Positions 8,149 to 16,483 are shown, numbered from the stretch's first letter. The stretch is DNA of 64,000 nucleotides from Nesterenkonia halotolerans (GCF_014874065.1 NZ_JADBEE010000001.1:682001-746000), one strand, 5' to 3'. Notes: generated by a model not told the origin, from the letters alone. Made by a program: numbers and translations.

Positions 8149-8799
8149 TTGAGCACATCACCGCAGACCGACGCCCCCACCGGCCCTCATGAACATGTCC
8201 TGCACCGCATCAGTGAGGAACTCGCCGTGACCTTCACGGGCGTCTTCGCCGCAGAGACGATCGAACGCTATGTCTTTGAGTCCTACGCAGCCCTCGCCCG
8301 CACGGCGAAGATCAAGACCTACCTGCCGATCCTCACGCGCCGCTTCGCTCAGGACCGGCTGAACGCCCTCGCCCATGCCAAAGGAATGCGGCCCAGTGGC
8401 GTCCCGGAGGTCCTCTTCGTCTGCGTGCAGAATGCTGGGCGATCCCAGATGGCTGCGGCGCTGCTCAGGGACCTCACCCAGGGAACGATCAATGTCCGCT
8501 CTGCGGGGTCGATGCCGGCAGAGCATCTCGATGAGAACGCCGTCACCGCGATGGGCGAGGTCGGGGTCAGCCTCGGCGAGGAGTTCCCCAAGCCCCTCAC
8601 CGACGACGTCGTCCAGGCCGCGGACGTCGTCATCACCATGGGTTGCGGCGACACCTGCCCCATCTACCCGGGCAAGAAGTACGAGGACTGGAACATCAGC
8701 GACCCGGCCGAACTGGATCTCGACGGTGTCCGCGCCGTCCGCGAAGCCCTCAGGGCTCGCGTCGAGAAACTGGCTTCCGGGTTGATCACCATGCCGTGA
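8149..8799 (+). CDS. Arsenate reductase ArsC-type (low-molecular-weight phosphatase fold)
   Basis: A 216-residue protein. Residues 14-75 form an N-terminal three-helix domain (HRISEELAVTFTGVFAAETIE...) found in several actinobacterial ArsC-type proteins. The catalytic domain starts near residue 86 with the CX5R loop CVQNAGR (Cys92-Arg98) and has the later Cys166/Cys170 and the Asp-Pro loop WNISDP (about residue 181). Such enzymes reduce arsenate with thioredoxin or mycothiol. The TTG at 8149 is chosen because GAAGGGA lies 8 bp upstream; a longer frame from 7792 would overlap the divergent gene. It stands alone, with no arsenite exporter nearby. Confidence 0.82.
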   Translation: MSTSPQTDAPTGPHEHVLHRISEELAVTFTGVFAAETIERYVFESYAALARTAKIKTYLPILTRRFAQDRLNALAHAKGMRPSGVPEVLFVCVQNAGRSQMAAALLRDLTQGTINVRSAGSMPAEHLDENAVTAMGEVGVSLGEEFPKPLTDDVVQAADVVITMGCGDTCPIYPGKKYEDWNISDPAELDLDGVRAVREALRARVEKLASGLITMP

Positions 8800-8894
8800 A
8801 GCGGGACCCACGGACGGATCGCGGCAGAGTCTTGCGGCCGCCGCCGGACCCCCGGCCGAGTTTTCCCCTGCGGCGACTGCCGCACCGCGCCTCA

Positions 8895-8908
8895 TGGGGA
8901 TCTCCCCA
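8895..8908. repeat. Short perfect dyad before the AbiEi/DUF559 gene
   Basis: TGGGGA-TC-TCCCCA is an exact 6+2+6 dyad 52-65 bp before the ATG at 8960. It may be an operator or part of the 3' end of the ArsC-type gene. I see nothing else in the 160-bp gap. Confidence 0.3.
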
Positions 8909-8959
8909 ATGACCTGCCGGAAGGACTGGGCGCGGATCCCCCACCACAATGCTGGGTAG

Positions 8960-10009
8960 ATGGAGCAGCCCGAAGGAGACATCAGCCTGGTCCGCAGCTC
9001 CGTGGACGCACTGGGACTGCATAGTGGAACAGCGCTCTCCCGTGAGGTGGGCCGAGGACGTCAGCTCCGCATCAGGAGAGGCGTCTACGCTTCGAGCCGC
9101 GCGTGGTCAGCGGCTTTGCCCTCCCGCCGATACCACGCCTCCATGGCCGCCGCGGCCCTTGCCGGCGGTTCCGGTGTATTCTGCCGCGAGTCGGCGCTCA
9201 TCCTGCACGGCCTTCCGCTGTTGGCGGTGCCGTCAGAGGTCCATCTGCGCACGTTGCACCGAAGTCAGGTGGGGCTCCACGGAGAACCTGGGCGGTTGAT
9301 TTATCCCACCCGGTTGCATGAACCTCCACTCCCCCGCGGTGTGACGCGGGCGGAGCTTCGCGCGGCGTTGGCAGCAGATCGTGTGAGCACGGATGTGCTG
9401 AGTGAACTTGTAACCCCGGCGTGCCTCGGTGGATTGACCTCGGATTCGGCAGAACTGACCGTCTCGGTGGAGCCGCTGGCTCTTGCACTGCTGGACACGC
9501 TGCCTCGCATGCCCTTCGATCACGCCGTCGTCGTGCTTGATGCCGCGCTCGCGCGGACCGCCAGGACCGAACTGCCTCTCGAGAAAAGCCTGTCCGAGTG
9601 GGAGCACTTCCTACGCATCAAGCGGTTCCGTGCGGCGTGGGACCGTGCCTTCGACTTCGCGGATCCGCGGTCGGAATCTGTGGGCGAGTCTCTGTCCCGG
9701 GTCCGGATCGCTGAACTGGGTTTCACTGTGCCGGAGCTGCAGGGCCGGGTATGGGTGGAGGGCCGCGAGTATCGGATGGACTTTGAGTGGGAGGGCGGCG
9801 TCGTCGGCGAGTTCGACGGGAAGCACAAGTACCTTCGATCTGAGGAGCTCTTCGGCACATCTGCCGAAGAGGCGGTCTATCAGGAGAAGCTGCGCGAGGA
9901 TGCCATCCGCAGCACCGGCCGACGTGTGGTGCGTTGGAGCTGGGAGGACCTGCACCGGGCAGGCGTCTTGCGCGACCGCCTGACCCGCGCCGGTGTTCCT
10001 CGGGTGTAA
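8960..10009 (+). CDS. AbiEi-like winged-helix protein with C-terminal DUF559 nuclease-like domain
   Basis: A 349-residue protein. The N-terminal 90 residues resemble the AbiEi antitoxin winged helix: a short helix-turn-helix, the segment LRIRRGVYA (residues 37-44), then CRESALILHGLPLL (75-88). The C-terminal 80 residues look like the DUF559/Vsr-type PD-(D/E)XK fold, with RMDFEW (Asp274), then VGEFDGKHKY (Glu284, Asp286, Lys288), and EKLREDAIRSTGRRVVRW (309-326). Orphan proteins of this plan are common in Actinobacteria and their role is unknown. No AbiEii-type toxin is next to it. The 3' end faces a racemase-like gene across a palindromic element. Confidence 0.6.
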   Translation: MEQPEGDISLVRSSVDALGLHSGTALSREVGRGRQLRIRRGVYASSRAWSAALPSRRYHASMAAAALAGGSGVFCRESALILHGLPLLAVPSEVHLRTLHRSQVGLHGEPGRLIYPTRLHEPPLPRGVTRAELRAALAADRVSTDVLSELVTPACLGGLTSDSAELTVSVEPLALALLDTLPRMPFDHAVVVLDAALARTARTELPLEKSLSEWEHFLRIKRFRAAWDRAFDFADPRSESVGESLSRVRIAELGFTVPELQGRVWVEGREYRMDFEWEGGVVGEFDGKHKYLRSEELFGTSAEEAVYQEKLREDAIRSTGRRVVRWSWEDLHRAGVLRDRLTRAGVPRV

Positions 10010-10082
10010 CCGCACTTCTAGCCGCATTGTCGGCACGAGCTTTGCCGCTGAGGGCCTACCCGTCGAGAGCAGTCACCCCTCC

Positions 10083-10160
10083 ATCTGTCGCATCTCTATG
10101 CCATGTCCCACCGTTATTTCCGTCCAAAGCGATGGGACTTGGCATAGGAATGCGACAAGT
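10083..10160 (+). repeat. 78-bp palindromic element, copy 1
   Basis: The 25-base arms (10086-10110 and 10133-10157) are complementary at 22 of 25 positions around a 22-base loop. The ends read ATC-TGTCGCAT and ATGCGACA-AGT, as in the other two copies. It lies between convergent genes (stops at 10009 and 10241) and has no T-run. Confidence 0.9.
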
Positions 10161-10240
10161 CGGTTCGTGCGGGCTCGGCGGGCGGGGGGGCACACGACAG
10201 CGGTGGTCGGCGTCGTCCGGTCGTGGCCAGCGTGGGGCGT

Positions 10241-11095
10241 TCAGCCGCCCGTGAGGACGGGTGGTGGAACAGCGCTTCCGGCGGGATGCTCCGGGGCGGG
10301 CGAGAGGAGCGAATACCGCGCGGTCGGCCCGGGCCCGGGCTGATCGCGGTGCGCCGTGGCGCGCAGCAGTGACTGCCCCTCGCCTTCCGCGAGCTTTCCC
10401 AGTCGCCGGAGTCCGGCCCAGGTGATGGCCTGGTTGGCCGTGATGATGGGCTTTCCCAGTTCCGCCTCCAGAGGCGCGATGAGGTCGTACGTCGGAAGAT
10501 TGGTGCAGCTCACCACGATGGCCTCGGCGTCGGGGGTGTCAGCCAGACGGATCAGCTCCGCGGTCTGCGCGTAGGGGACCTCCCAGATGCGCCGGTCGAG
10601 TCCGAGCTCAGCGCTGCCGGTCACGGTGACGCCGTACTCGTTGAGGAACGATTCCAGCAGAAGCGACAGCGAGGGCAGATAGGGCGTGGCCGTGGCGACA
10701 CGCGTGATCCCGAGGGCGCCGAGAGCTTCGACGATCGCGCCGGAAGAGGTCACCGCGTCGCGGGAGCCGGCGTCGGTCATCGCGCGCACGAGCTCCTCCT
10801 GTCCGGCTCGACCACGCACGAAGCTTCCGGACGTGCAGGCGTAGAGGACCACGTCCGCGCGGCCGACGGTGACGCTGCGGACGCCATCGGTGACGACTCT
10901 CGCCTGCGCCACCTCCCGCGCGAACTCCACCGTGACGACGGCGTCCACGAACGGCGTCCGAGTCACCAGCAGATCGACGTCGGCGGGGAGCCAGCGCCAC
11001 AGCTCTGCGTCGAGCTCCATGTCGAACGGCATGACAACTCCGAGCGCCGAGCGGGAAGGTGGGCCGGACAGCAGTCCCTGGGCTTCCAATGTCAT
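10241..11095 (-). CDS. Asp/Glu racemase / maleate isomerase-fold protein (two cysteines)
   Basis: A 284-residue protein of the aspartate/glutamate racemase superfamily, closest in look to maleate cis-trans isomerases. Both catalytic cysteines of the two-base mechanism are visible: YACTSGSF (Cys87) and VSCTNLPTY (Cys197), followed by the TANQAITWAGLR segment (219-230) shared with its paralogue at 11926. The start at 11095 is chosen because GGAGT lies 4 bp upstream; a frame from 11176 lacks this. It lies downstream of the DUF3830 gene on the same strand, 198 bp apart. The last 45 residues are a proline-rich tail. Substrate unknown. Confidence 0.75.
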   Translation of the reverse strand: MTLEAQGLLSGPPSRSALGVVMPFDMELDAELWRWLPADVDLLVTRTPFVDAVVTVEFAREVAQARVVTDGVRSVTVGRADVVLYACTSGSFVRGRAGQEELVRAMTDAGSRDAVTSSGAIVEALGALGITRVATATPYLPSLSLLLESFLNEYGVTVTGSAELGLDRRIWEVPYAQTAELIRLADTPDAEAIVVSCTNLPTYDLIAPLEAELGKPIITANQAITWAGLRRLGKLAEGEGQSLLRATAHRDQPGPGPTARYSLLSPAPEHPAGSAVPPPVLTGG

Positions 11096-11293
11096 GTTCA
11101 CTCCTATGAATCGCAGGATTGCGGGACTGACGAAAACGACAGTCTCGAGAGTTCGGCCATGACAGCTGAATCGCACTCATAGTGCTGGTGATTCCGACTA
11201 TAGGGGCTCCCACCCGTGGGGAGGTTTCAGCCAGGTGAACACGGTCCGGAATGCTGCTCCGGGAACGCCTGAGGGTCCTGCGCGTCGGTCAGT

Positions 11294-11806
11294 TCAGTCA
11301 CCCGAGGGAGTCTCGGCGCGCGCGAAGCTCAGCGTCTCCCCGCGGGCACCACCCATCCAGACGTCCTGGCACGCGGCGGCAAGCTCGGCGAGACCCTCCT
11401 CGATCGTGGCGAACACATTCCCCGGGACCCACCCGACATCACCGTTGACCAGGAGATTGTTGCGTCCGTAGAAGACGGCGAGATCAATCAGCAGCCGGTT
11501 CTCGGCCGTTCCTGCAGAGGCGTCGTAACCATAGGCAGGATTATCGAGCACACCCTCGAATGTGAAATAGCACAGGTCCCCCGGGATCGGAGTGATCGTC
11601 TGATTCTCGGGCCCGGGCTCCTCAGCCGCAAAGGCGGGAACCAGGGCGTAGATCTCGTTGCGCGCGAACTTGCCGTGGAACACCTGACCGGACTGGGGCA
11701 AGGCCTGCCACACAGCCTCGGCGGTGCGTGGGGCCTCCTCGTCGAGCAGGCGAGCCCGCGCGGTGACGCCGCGCTTCTCCAGGGTGATGGTGAGGTAGCG
11801 GGCCAT
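11294..11806 (-). CDS. DUF3830 family protein
   Basis: A 170-residue protein that I recognise as DUF3830, a cyclophilin-like beta fold. Seen are the opening strand MARYLTITLEKRGVTARARLLDEEAPRTAEAVW and the core ALPQSGQVFHGKFARNEIY and PGDLCYFTFEG. The biochemical function is unknown. From memory, DUF3830 genes often neighbour racemase-, hydantoinase- or isomerase-type genes in Actinobacteria and Proteobacteria, and that is so here on both sides. GGAGAA lies a few bases before the ATG at 11806. It is divergent from the second racemase-fold gene; a GntR-type operator sits between them. Confidence 0.7.
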   Translation of the reverse strand: MARYLTITLEKRGVTARARLLDEEAPRTAEAVWQALPQSGQVFHGKFARNEIYALVPAFAAEEPGPENQTITPIPGDLCYFTFEGVLDNPAYGYDASAGTAENRLLIDLAVFYGRNNLLVNGDVGWVPGNVFATIEEGLAELAAACQDVWMGGARGETLSFARAETPSGD

Positions 11807-11856
11807 CAGGGTTCTCCATTCGATGAGCTGCGGGTGCCACGGAAGAACACCCTATG

Positions 11857-11868
11857 ATTGTCTACAAT
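11857..11868. promoter_or_regulatory. GntR/FadR-type operator
   Basis: ATTGT-CT-ACAAT is a perfect dyad and fits the FadR-subfamily consensus TNGTNNACNA. It lies in the 119-bp gap between the divergent DUF3830 and racemase-fold genes and could control both. No gntR gene is in the window. Confidence 0.6.
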
Positions 11869-11925
11869 CTACCTGTAGGTTCTTGGAGAGACACGCGACG
11901 CACCACGAGAGGGCCTTTCACCACT

Positions 11926-12636
11926 ATGCACACTCTCGCCATCCTCTATCCGGGTTACAGCGCGGAGGACGAGTTCCCCGCCCTCGAGCAGATCATTCCG
12001 GAGACTTCTTTTCCGGTGATCCATACCTGGGAGAGCAGCACCGACCACGATGTCGAGGCACTGCTGGACCTGGGATCTCGGGGGAACCTTGTGCCATCCG
12101 CTGAGAAGGCGCGCGAGCTCGCCCCGCGCGCGGCGATGTGGGCGTGCACCTCGGGCAGCTTCGTCTATGGCCTGGATGGGTGCCGGGAACAGGCGAGATG
12201 GATCCAGGAGGCGGCCGGCGTCCCGTCCTCCTCCACTTCCCTGGCATTCGCCGAAGCGGTGCACCACCTGGGGTTGAACAGGGTCGCCGTGGCCGCGACC
12301 TACCCGCAGGACGTCGCCTCACACTTCGTGCGCTTCCTCGAGGAGGACGGGATCACGGTGACCGCACTGTCCACCTACGACGTTCCCAGCGGCGAGGACG
12401 CCGGGCTGTTGGACGCCGAGTGGGTGCTCGAGACCGCCCGCGCCGCAGACCTGACCGGCGCGCAATGTCTGCTGATCCCGGATACCGCCCTGCACACGAT
12501 CGCCGTGCTGCCACGGCTCGAAGAGGCCCTGGGCGTGCCGGTGCTCACGGCCAACCAGGTCACCGCCTGGCAGGGGCTTCGCCTCGCCGGCCACCCGGCT
12601 CGCGCCGAAGGGCTCGGGGCCCTTTTCCGCCGCTGA
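11926..12636 (+). CDS. Racemase / maleate isomerase-fold protein with one catalytic cysteine
   Basis: A 236-residue paralogue of the gene at 10241. The first cysteine motif is kept (WACTSGSFV, Cys74), as is the C-terminal segment TANQVTAWQGLRLAG (208-222). At the position of the second cysteine the sequence reads LLIPDTALHT, so Asp186 stands in for Cys. A two-cysteine racemisation is therefore not possible; a one-cysteine isomerase or decarboxylase chemistry is conceivable. The ATG at 11926 is preferred: the longer frame from 11854 would put the operator inside the gene. GAGAGGG lies 12 bp upstream. It faces polA across a palindromic element. Confidence 0.72.
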   Translation: MHTLAILYPGYSAEDEFPALEQIIPETSFPVIHTWESSTDHDVEALLDLGSRGNLVPSAEKARELAPRAAMWACTSGSFVYGLDGCREQARWIQEAAGVPSSSTSLAFAEAVHHLGLNRVAVAATYPQDVASHFVRFLEEDGITVTALSTYDVPSGEDAGLLDAEWVLETARAADLTGAQCLLIPDTALHTIAVLPRLEEALGVPVLTANQVTAWQGLRLAGHPARAEGLGALFRR

Positions 12637-12696
12637 GCAGTCTGCGTATTGGGGTGTTTGACCCTGGTCGAGACGCCCTCGGGTCGCTCCCCGATG

Positions 12697-12774
12697 ATCT
12701 GTCGCATGTCTATGCCATGTCCCATGGTTATTTCGGCTCAAAGCGATGGGACATGGCATAGGGATGCGACAAGT
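12697..12774 (+). repeat. 78-bp palindromic element, copy 2
   Basis: Arms at 12700-12724 and 12747-12771 pair at 23 of 25 positions. The 22-base loop is close to that of copy 1 in the same orientation (TTATTTC..CAAAGCGA). It sits between the convergent racemase-fold gene and polA. Confidence 0.9.
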
Positions 12775-12839
12775 GGGTGGGATGGGCTGCGGCGGGCCGG
12801 GTGGTCCAGGCGGGGCAGGCGCACCCGGGGCGGCTCAGC

Positions 12840-15728
12840 CTAGTGAGCGGCCTCATGCCAGGAGGAGCCCACACCCACATGCACATCCAGCGGGACGTCG
12901 AGTTCGGCGGCTGCGCCCATATGGGTCACCACCAGGTTCTCCAGGGCCTCGCGCTCCCCCGCGGCCACCTCGAAGATGAGCTCATCGTGGACCTGGAGCA
13001 GCAGCCGAGACTCGAGCCCCTCGGCGCGCATGGCGGAGTCCACGCCGATCATGGCCTGCTTGATGATGTCCGCCGCAGAGCCCTGAATGGGGGCGTTCAG
13101 CGCGGCACGTTCGGCCATCTGGCGCAGCTGCCGGTTCTCGCTCGTCAGATCCGGCAGGTAGCGGCGACGCCCGAAGATGGTCGAGGTGAACCCGTCCTTC
13201 TTGGCCTGGGTGACCACCTCGCGCAGATAGTCCCGGACTCCGCCGAAGCGTTCGAAGTATTCGTTCATCAGGTTCCGAGCCTCATCGACCCCGATGCCCA
13301 GCTGCTTGGACAGCCCGAAGCTGGAGAGTCCGTAGGCCAGGCCGTAGCTCATCGCCTTGACCTTGGAGCGCTGCTCGGGCGTGATCTCGGAAGCCTCGAC
13401 CCCGAACACTCGGGAGCCGACGAAGTTGTGCAGGTCCTCCCCCGCACGGAAGGCCTCGATCAGCGCCTGATCCTGAGAGAGATGGGCCATGATGCGCATC
13501 TCGATCTGCGAGTAGTCCGCGGTGAGCAGGGACTCGTAGCCGGCGCCGACCACGAACGCCTCGCGGATCTTCCGTCCCTCCGCGGTGCGCACCGGAATGT
13601 TCTGCAGGTTCGGGTTCAGCGAGGAGAGCCTGCCGGTGGCGGCCACAGTCTGCGCGTAGGTGGTGTGGATCCGGCCATCCCCGGTGACCGTCTCGGTCAG
13701 GCCCGTGACGGTCTGGCGCAGTCTGCTGGAGTCCCGATGATTCATCAGGTGCACCAGGAAGTCGTTCTGCGTCTTGATCAGCAGCGCCTGCAGGGTCTCC
13801 ACGTCGGTGGAGTAGCCCGTCTTGTTCTTCTTCACTCCGGCGGTGGGCAGCTCGAGCTCCTCGAAGAGCACGGCCTGCAGCTGCTTGGGCGACCCCAGCT
13901 TCACCTCATGCCCCACCACCGCGTAAGCCTCCTGCGCTGAGGCTTCGATGGCCTCGGCGAACTCCGCATCCAGCGAATCCAGCTTCTCGGTGCTCACGGC
14001 GATGCCGGTGAGCTCCATCTGCAGCAGGATCTCGGCCAGCGGGATCTCCATCTCGCGCAGCAGCTTCTCACCGTTGCGCTCCACCAGCTGCTCCCCCAGC
14101 GCCTGGGAGAGCTGATGCAGCAACATCCCATGCAGGGCTGCAGCGTCCAGGTCCTCGGCGGTGACTCCGGGAAGCAGATCCTGGGAGGAGAACAGGTCAG
14201 GCCCCTGCGAACCGGGCGTCTCGGCGTCGTCGGCGCTGTGGCCCCCGAGGTAGGAGGCCGGATCGGTAGAGGCACCCAGGTACTGGGTGACCAGCTCGGC
14301 GAAGGCGAAGTTCCGTCGGTCCGGCTGGATCAGGTAGCCGGAGATCAGCGTGTCTTCCACGGCACCGCGCAGATGCAGTCCGCGCCAGGCCAGCCGTTTG
14401 CCGGCGTCTTTGATGTCATGGACAAGCTTCGGCGCTTCCGGGTCCTGCAGCCACTCCGCGAGCACGGCGTCGGCCTTCGCGTCGAGGGCGCTCAGCGAGA
14501 CGGCCAGCGCGGGGATTCCGGCCGGCTCAGCAGCGGAGTCCCCGGCGTCGTCGGTTTCGGCAGAATCCGCCTCGGGAGGCTCCGCCCCCTCGGCAGCCGC
14601 TGCCACATCTCCGGGAGCAGAGGGCACCAGCACGACGGCGAGCGCCTCGGCCACGCGGGCGGCCTCGTCCCGCTTAGGCTTGGTGGTCAGCGATTCGCCG
14701 CTGCGGTCCAGGCAGAGCGAGATCGCCATCGGCGCCCCGGTGTGGGTCTTCAGGAACGCTGCGAGCTCCTCCGCCTGCTCGGTCACGGTGACCGCAGGCA
14801 GGGCCTCGGTGGGCTCGGGCGCCACCACGGCCTCGGGGAAGCGCGCGGAAAAGGTCTCGAAGAGCCGTTCGCGGATCTGGTTGAACTGCAGCGCGTCGAA
14901 GAGCGGATCCAGGACCTCACGGTCGGGGAGCTGCAGCTCGGAATCCTCCAGCGCCACGGGGAGATCGAGGTCGCGCAGCAGCAGGTTCAGCTCCAGGTTG
15001 CGCTCCACATCGGCGAGCGCCTCGCGCAGGTTCTCTCCGGCCTTGCCGCCGATGGCGTCGGCGTTCTCGATGATCCCTCGGGTGGAGCCATATTCGGCGA
15101 TCCATTTCGCGGCCGTCTTCGGGCCCACCTTGGGCACGCCGGGCAGATTGTCCGCGGACTCCCCCACCAGTGCGGCGAGGTCCGGGTACTTCAGCGGCGG
15201 GACCAGGTACTTCTCCTCGACGGCCGCCGGGTCCAGCATCGCGACCTTGGACAGGCCCGAGGTGGGGTACATCAGCGTGGTCCGTTCGGTGACCAGCTGC
15301 AGGGTGTCGCGGTCCCCGGAGACGATCAGGGTCTCCCAGCCCGCGGTGTCCGCGCGGGTGGCGTAGGTGGCGACGATGTCATCGGCCTCGTAGCCCTCCA
15401 GGGTCACCACAGCGATGTTCATCCCCTCGGCGACCTGCTTGATCAGGTCGATCTGGCCGCGGAACTCCTCGGGGGTCTTCGCACGGCCGCCCTTGTACTC
15501 GGCATAGGAGGTGTGCCGGAAGGTGGGGGTGTCCAGGTCGAAGGCGAGGATCACGTGCGTGGGAAGCTCCTCGCGGATCAGCTTGAGCAGCATGTTCGTG
15601 AAGCCGTGCACCGCGTTGGTGTATTGGCCGGAATCCGTGAGGAAGCTCTCGGTGGGCAGGGCGTAGAAGGCCCTGAACGCCATGGAGTGACCGTCGATGA
15701 CAAGGAGTTTATGGGGGCTAGTTGACAC
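12840..15728 (-). CDS. polA: DNA polymerase I
   Basis: A 962-residue family A polymerase. Residues 1-300 are the 5' nuclease (VIDGHSMAFRAFYALP, then GDRDTLQLV). The middle domain lacks the acidic DEDD residues of a working 3'-5' exonuclease (APMAISLCLDRSG in the expected place), as in other actinobacterial Pol I, so proofreading is probably absent. The polymerase motifs are intact: A, LLTADYSQIEMRI; B, RSKVKAMSYGLAYG; C, QVHDELIFEV. It fills gaps and removes RNA primers. The GTG at 15728 is chosen since TAGGCT lies 7 bp upstream (leaderless); a frame from 15806 would run into the divergent promoter. Confidence 0.96.
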   Translation of the reverse strand: MSTSPHKLLVIDGHSMAFRAFYALPTESFLTDSGQYTNAVHGFTNMLLKLIREELPTHVILAFDLDTPTFRHTSYAEYKGGRAKTPEEFRGQIDLIKQVAEGMNIAVVTLEGYEADDIVATYATRADTAGWETLIVSGDRDTLQLVTERTTLMYPTSGLSKVAMLDPAAVEEKYLVPPLKYPDLAALVGESADNLPGVPKVGPKTAAKWIAEYGSTRGIIENADAIGGKAGENLREALADVERNLELNLLLRDLDLPVALEDSELQLPDREVLDPLFDALQFNQIRERLFETFSARFPEAVVAPEPTEALPAVTVTEQAEELAAFLKTHTGAPMAISLCLDRSGESLTTKPKRDEAARVAEALAVVLVPSAPGDVAAAAEGAEPPEADSAETDDAGDSAAEPAGIPALAVSLSALDAKADAVLAEWLQDPEAPKLVHDIKDAGKRLAWRGLHLRGAVEDTLISGYLIQPDRRNFAFAELVTQYLGASTDPASYLGGHSADDAETPGSQGPDLFSSQDLLPGVTAEDLDAAALHGMLLHQLSQALGEQLVERNGEKLLREMEIPLAEILLQMELTGIAVSTEKLDSLDAEFAEAIEASAQEAYAVVGHEVKLGSPKQLQAVLFEELELPTAGVKKNKTGYSTDVETLQALLIKTQNDFLVHLMNHRDSSRLRQTVTGLTETVTGDGRIHTTYAQTVAATGRLSSLNPNLQNIPVRTAEGRKIREAFVVGAGYESLLTADYSQIEMRIMAHLSQDQALIEAFRAGEDLHNFVGSRVFGVEASEITPEQRSKVKAMSYGLAYGLSSFGLSKQLGIGVDEARNLMNEYFERFGGVRDYLREVVTQAKKDGFTSTIFGRRRYLPDLTSENRQLRQMAERAALNAPIQGSAADIIKQAMIGVDSAMRAEGLESRLLLQVHDELIFEVAAGEREALENLVVTHMGAAAELDVPLDVHVGVGSSWHEAAH

Positions 15729-15820
15729 GGTCCTAAGCCTATCGCGACCCCCGCTGGTCACCCCAGGTGCGCCTCGCCTCGAACGCATCGCCTCGCGCGG
15801 CAACATCTAAGCTGGAGCCC
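15729..15820. promoter_or_regulatory. Divergent leaderless promoters of polA and the thioesterase gene
   Basis: The 92-bp gap has TAGGCT on the minus strand (15736-15741), 7 bp before the polA GTG, and TAAGCT on the plus strand (15808-15813), 7 bp before the thioesterase ATG. For the second gene the spacer also contains GGAG, so a very short leader cannot be excluded. Confidence 0.5.
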
Positions 15821-16354
15821 ATGACTTCTCAGCATGATGCACTCAATCACGTCTCCGGCAGCCAGGACTCCGCCGGACCCACCCCGTTCCCGGATGAAGC
15901 GGAGCGCCTCGCCCGGATGGAGGCGGCCGGGATTCCCAGCGAGTATCAGCCGTGGACCGGCCCGCACGGGGTCACCCCGCTGGGCGTGAAGATGGGGCTG
16001 CGCTACGTGGAGATGCACCCGGACAAGCTGGTGGCAACACTGCCCGTAGCGGGGAACGAGCAGAACATGGGGCTCTTCCACGGGGGCGCGCACATGGTGC
16101 TCGCCGAGACGCTGGGCTCCATCGCCGCGATCCTGCACGCCCGGGTGAACCTGGGCGTGGACAACGCGGTGGTCGGGACCGAACTCGGCGCCACCCACCA
16201 TCGCTCGGTCACCGAGGGCCTGGTCACCGCGACCTGCACCCCGATCAATCTGGGCCGCCAGCTGACCAGCCACCAGATCGTGATGACCGACGACGCCGGC
16301 CGCCGCCTCTCGACCGCTCGGATGACGAACATGATCCTGCCGAACCGGGACTGA
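15821..16354 (+). CDS. PaaI-like hotdog-fold thioesterase
   Basis: A 177-residue protein with a single hotdog domain (about residues 55-175). The active-site helix region reads NEQNMGLFHGGAHMVLAETLGS (about residues 78-99), the HGG and acidic residue pattern of PaaI/YbgC-type acyl-CoA thioesterases, and GTELGATHHRS (about 124-134) is the substrate-side loop. Some family members release 1,4-dihydroxy-2-naphthoate from its CoA ester in menaquinone synthesis; that is possible but not shown here. The first 50 residues are an extra N-terminal stretch. It is divergent from polA and convergent with the glycosyltransferase gene. Confidence 0.75.
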   Translation: MTSQHDALNHVSGSQDSAGPTPFPDEAERLARMEAAGIPSEYQPWTGPHGVTPLGVKMGLRYVEMHPDKLVATLPVAGNEQNMGLFHGGAHMVLAETLGSIAAILHARVNLGVDNAVVGTELGATHHRSVTEGLVTATCTPINLGRQLTSHQIVMTDDAGRRLSTARMTNMILPNRD

Positions 16355-16405
16355 CCCGGAGGACACCTCCTGCGTGGACAGGCCCTCCTGCGGGGACCTC
16401 CTGCG

Positions 16406-16483
16406 ACTTGTCGCATCTCTATGCCATGTCCCACCCCTTTGAGCGGAAACAGCGATGGGACATGGCACAGGCATGCGACAGAT
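16406..16483 (-). repeat. 78-bp palindromic element, copy 3 (inverted)
   Basis: Arms at 16409-16433 and 16456-16480 pair at 22 of 25 positions. Its loop matches copy 2 at 16 of 22 bases only when read on the minus strand, and its ends (ACTT left, GAT right) are the reverse of the other copies, so it is inserted in the opposite orientation. It sits between convergent genes. Confidence 0.9.

Noticed and set aside
10083..10160. The palindromic elements as plain rho-independent terminators
   Set aside because: No T-run on either side (AAGT and GAT/ATC flank the stems) and the 25-bp arms are longer than any terminator here; a role in RNA 3' ends remains possible.
14115..15725. A 536-codon open frame opposite polA
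   Set aside because: Antisense shadow of polA with no recognisable domain.
10083..16483. The 78-bp palindromes as integron attC sites or CRISPR repeats
   Set aside because: No RYYYAAC/GTTRRRY ends, no integrase, no equal spacing, and the copies are 2.6-3.7 kb apart between genes.
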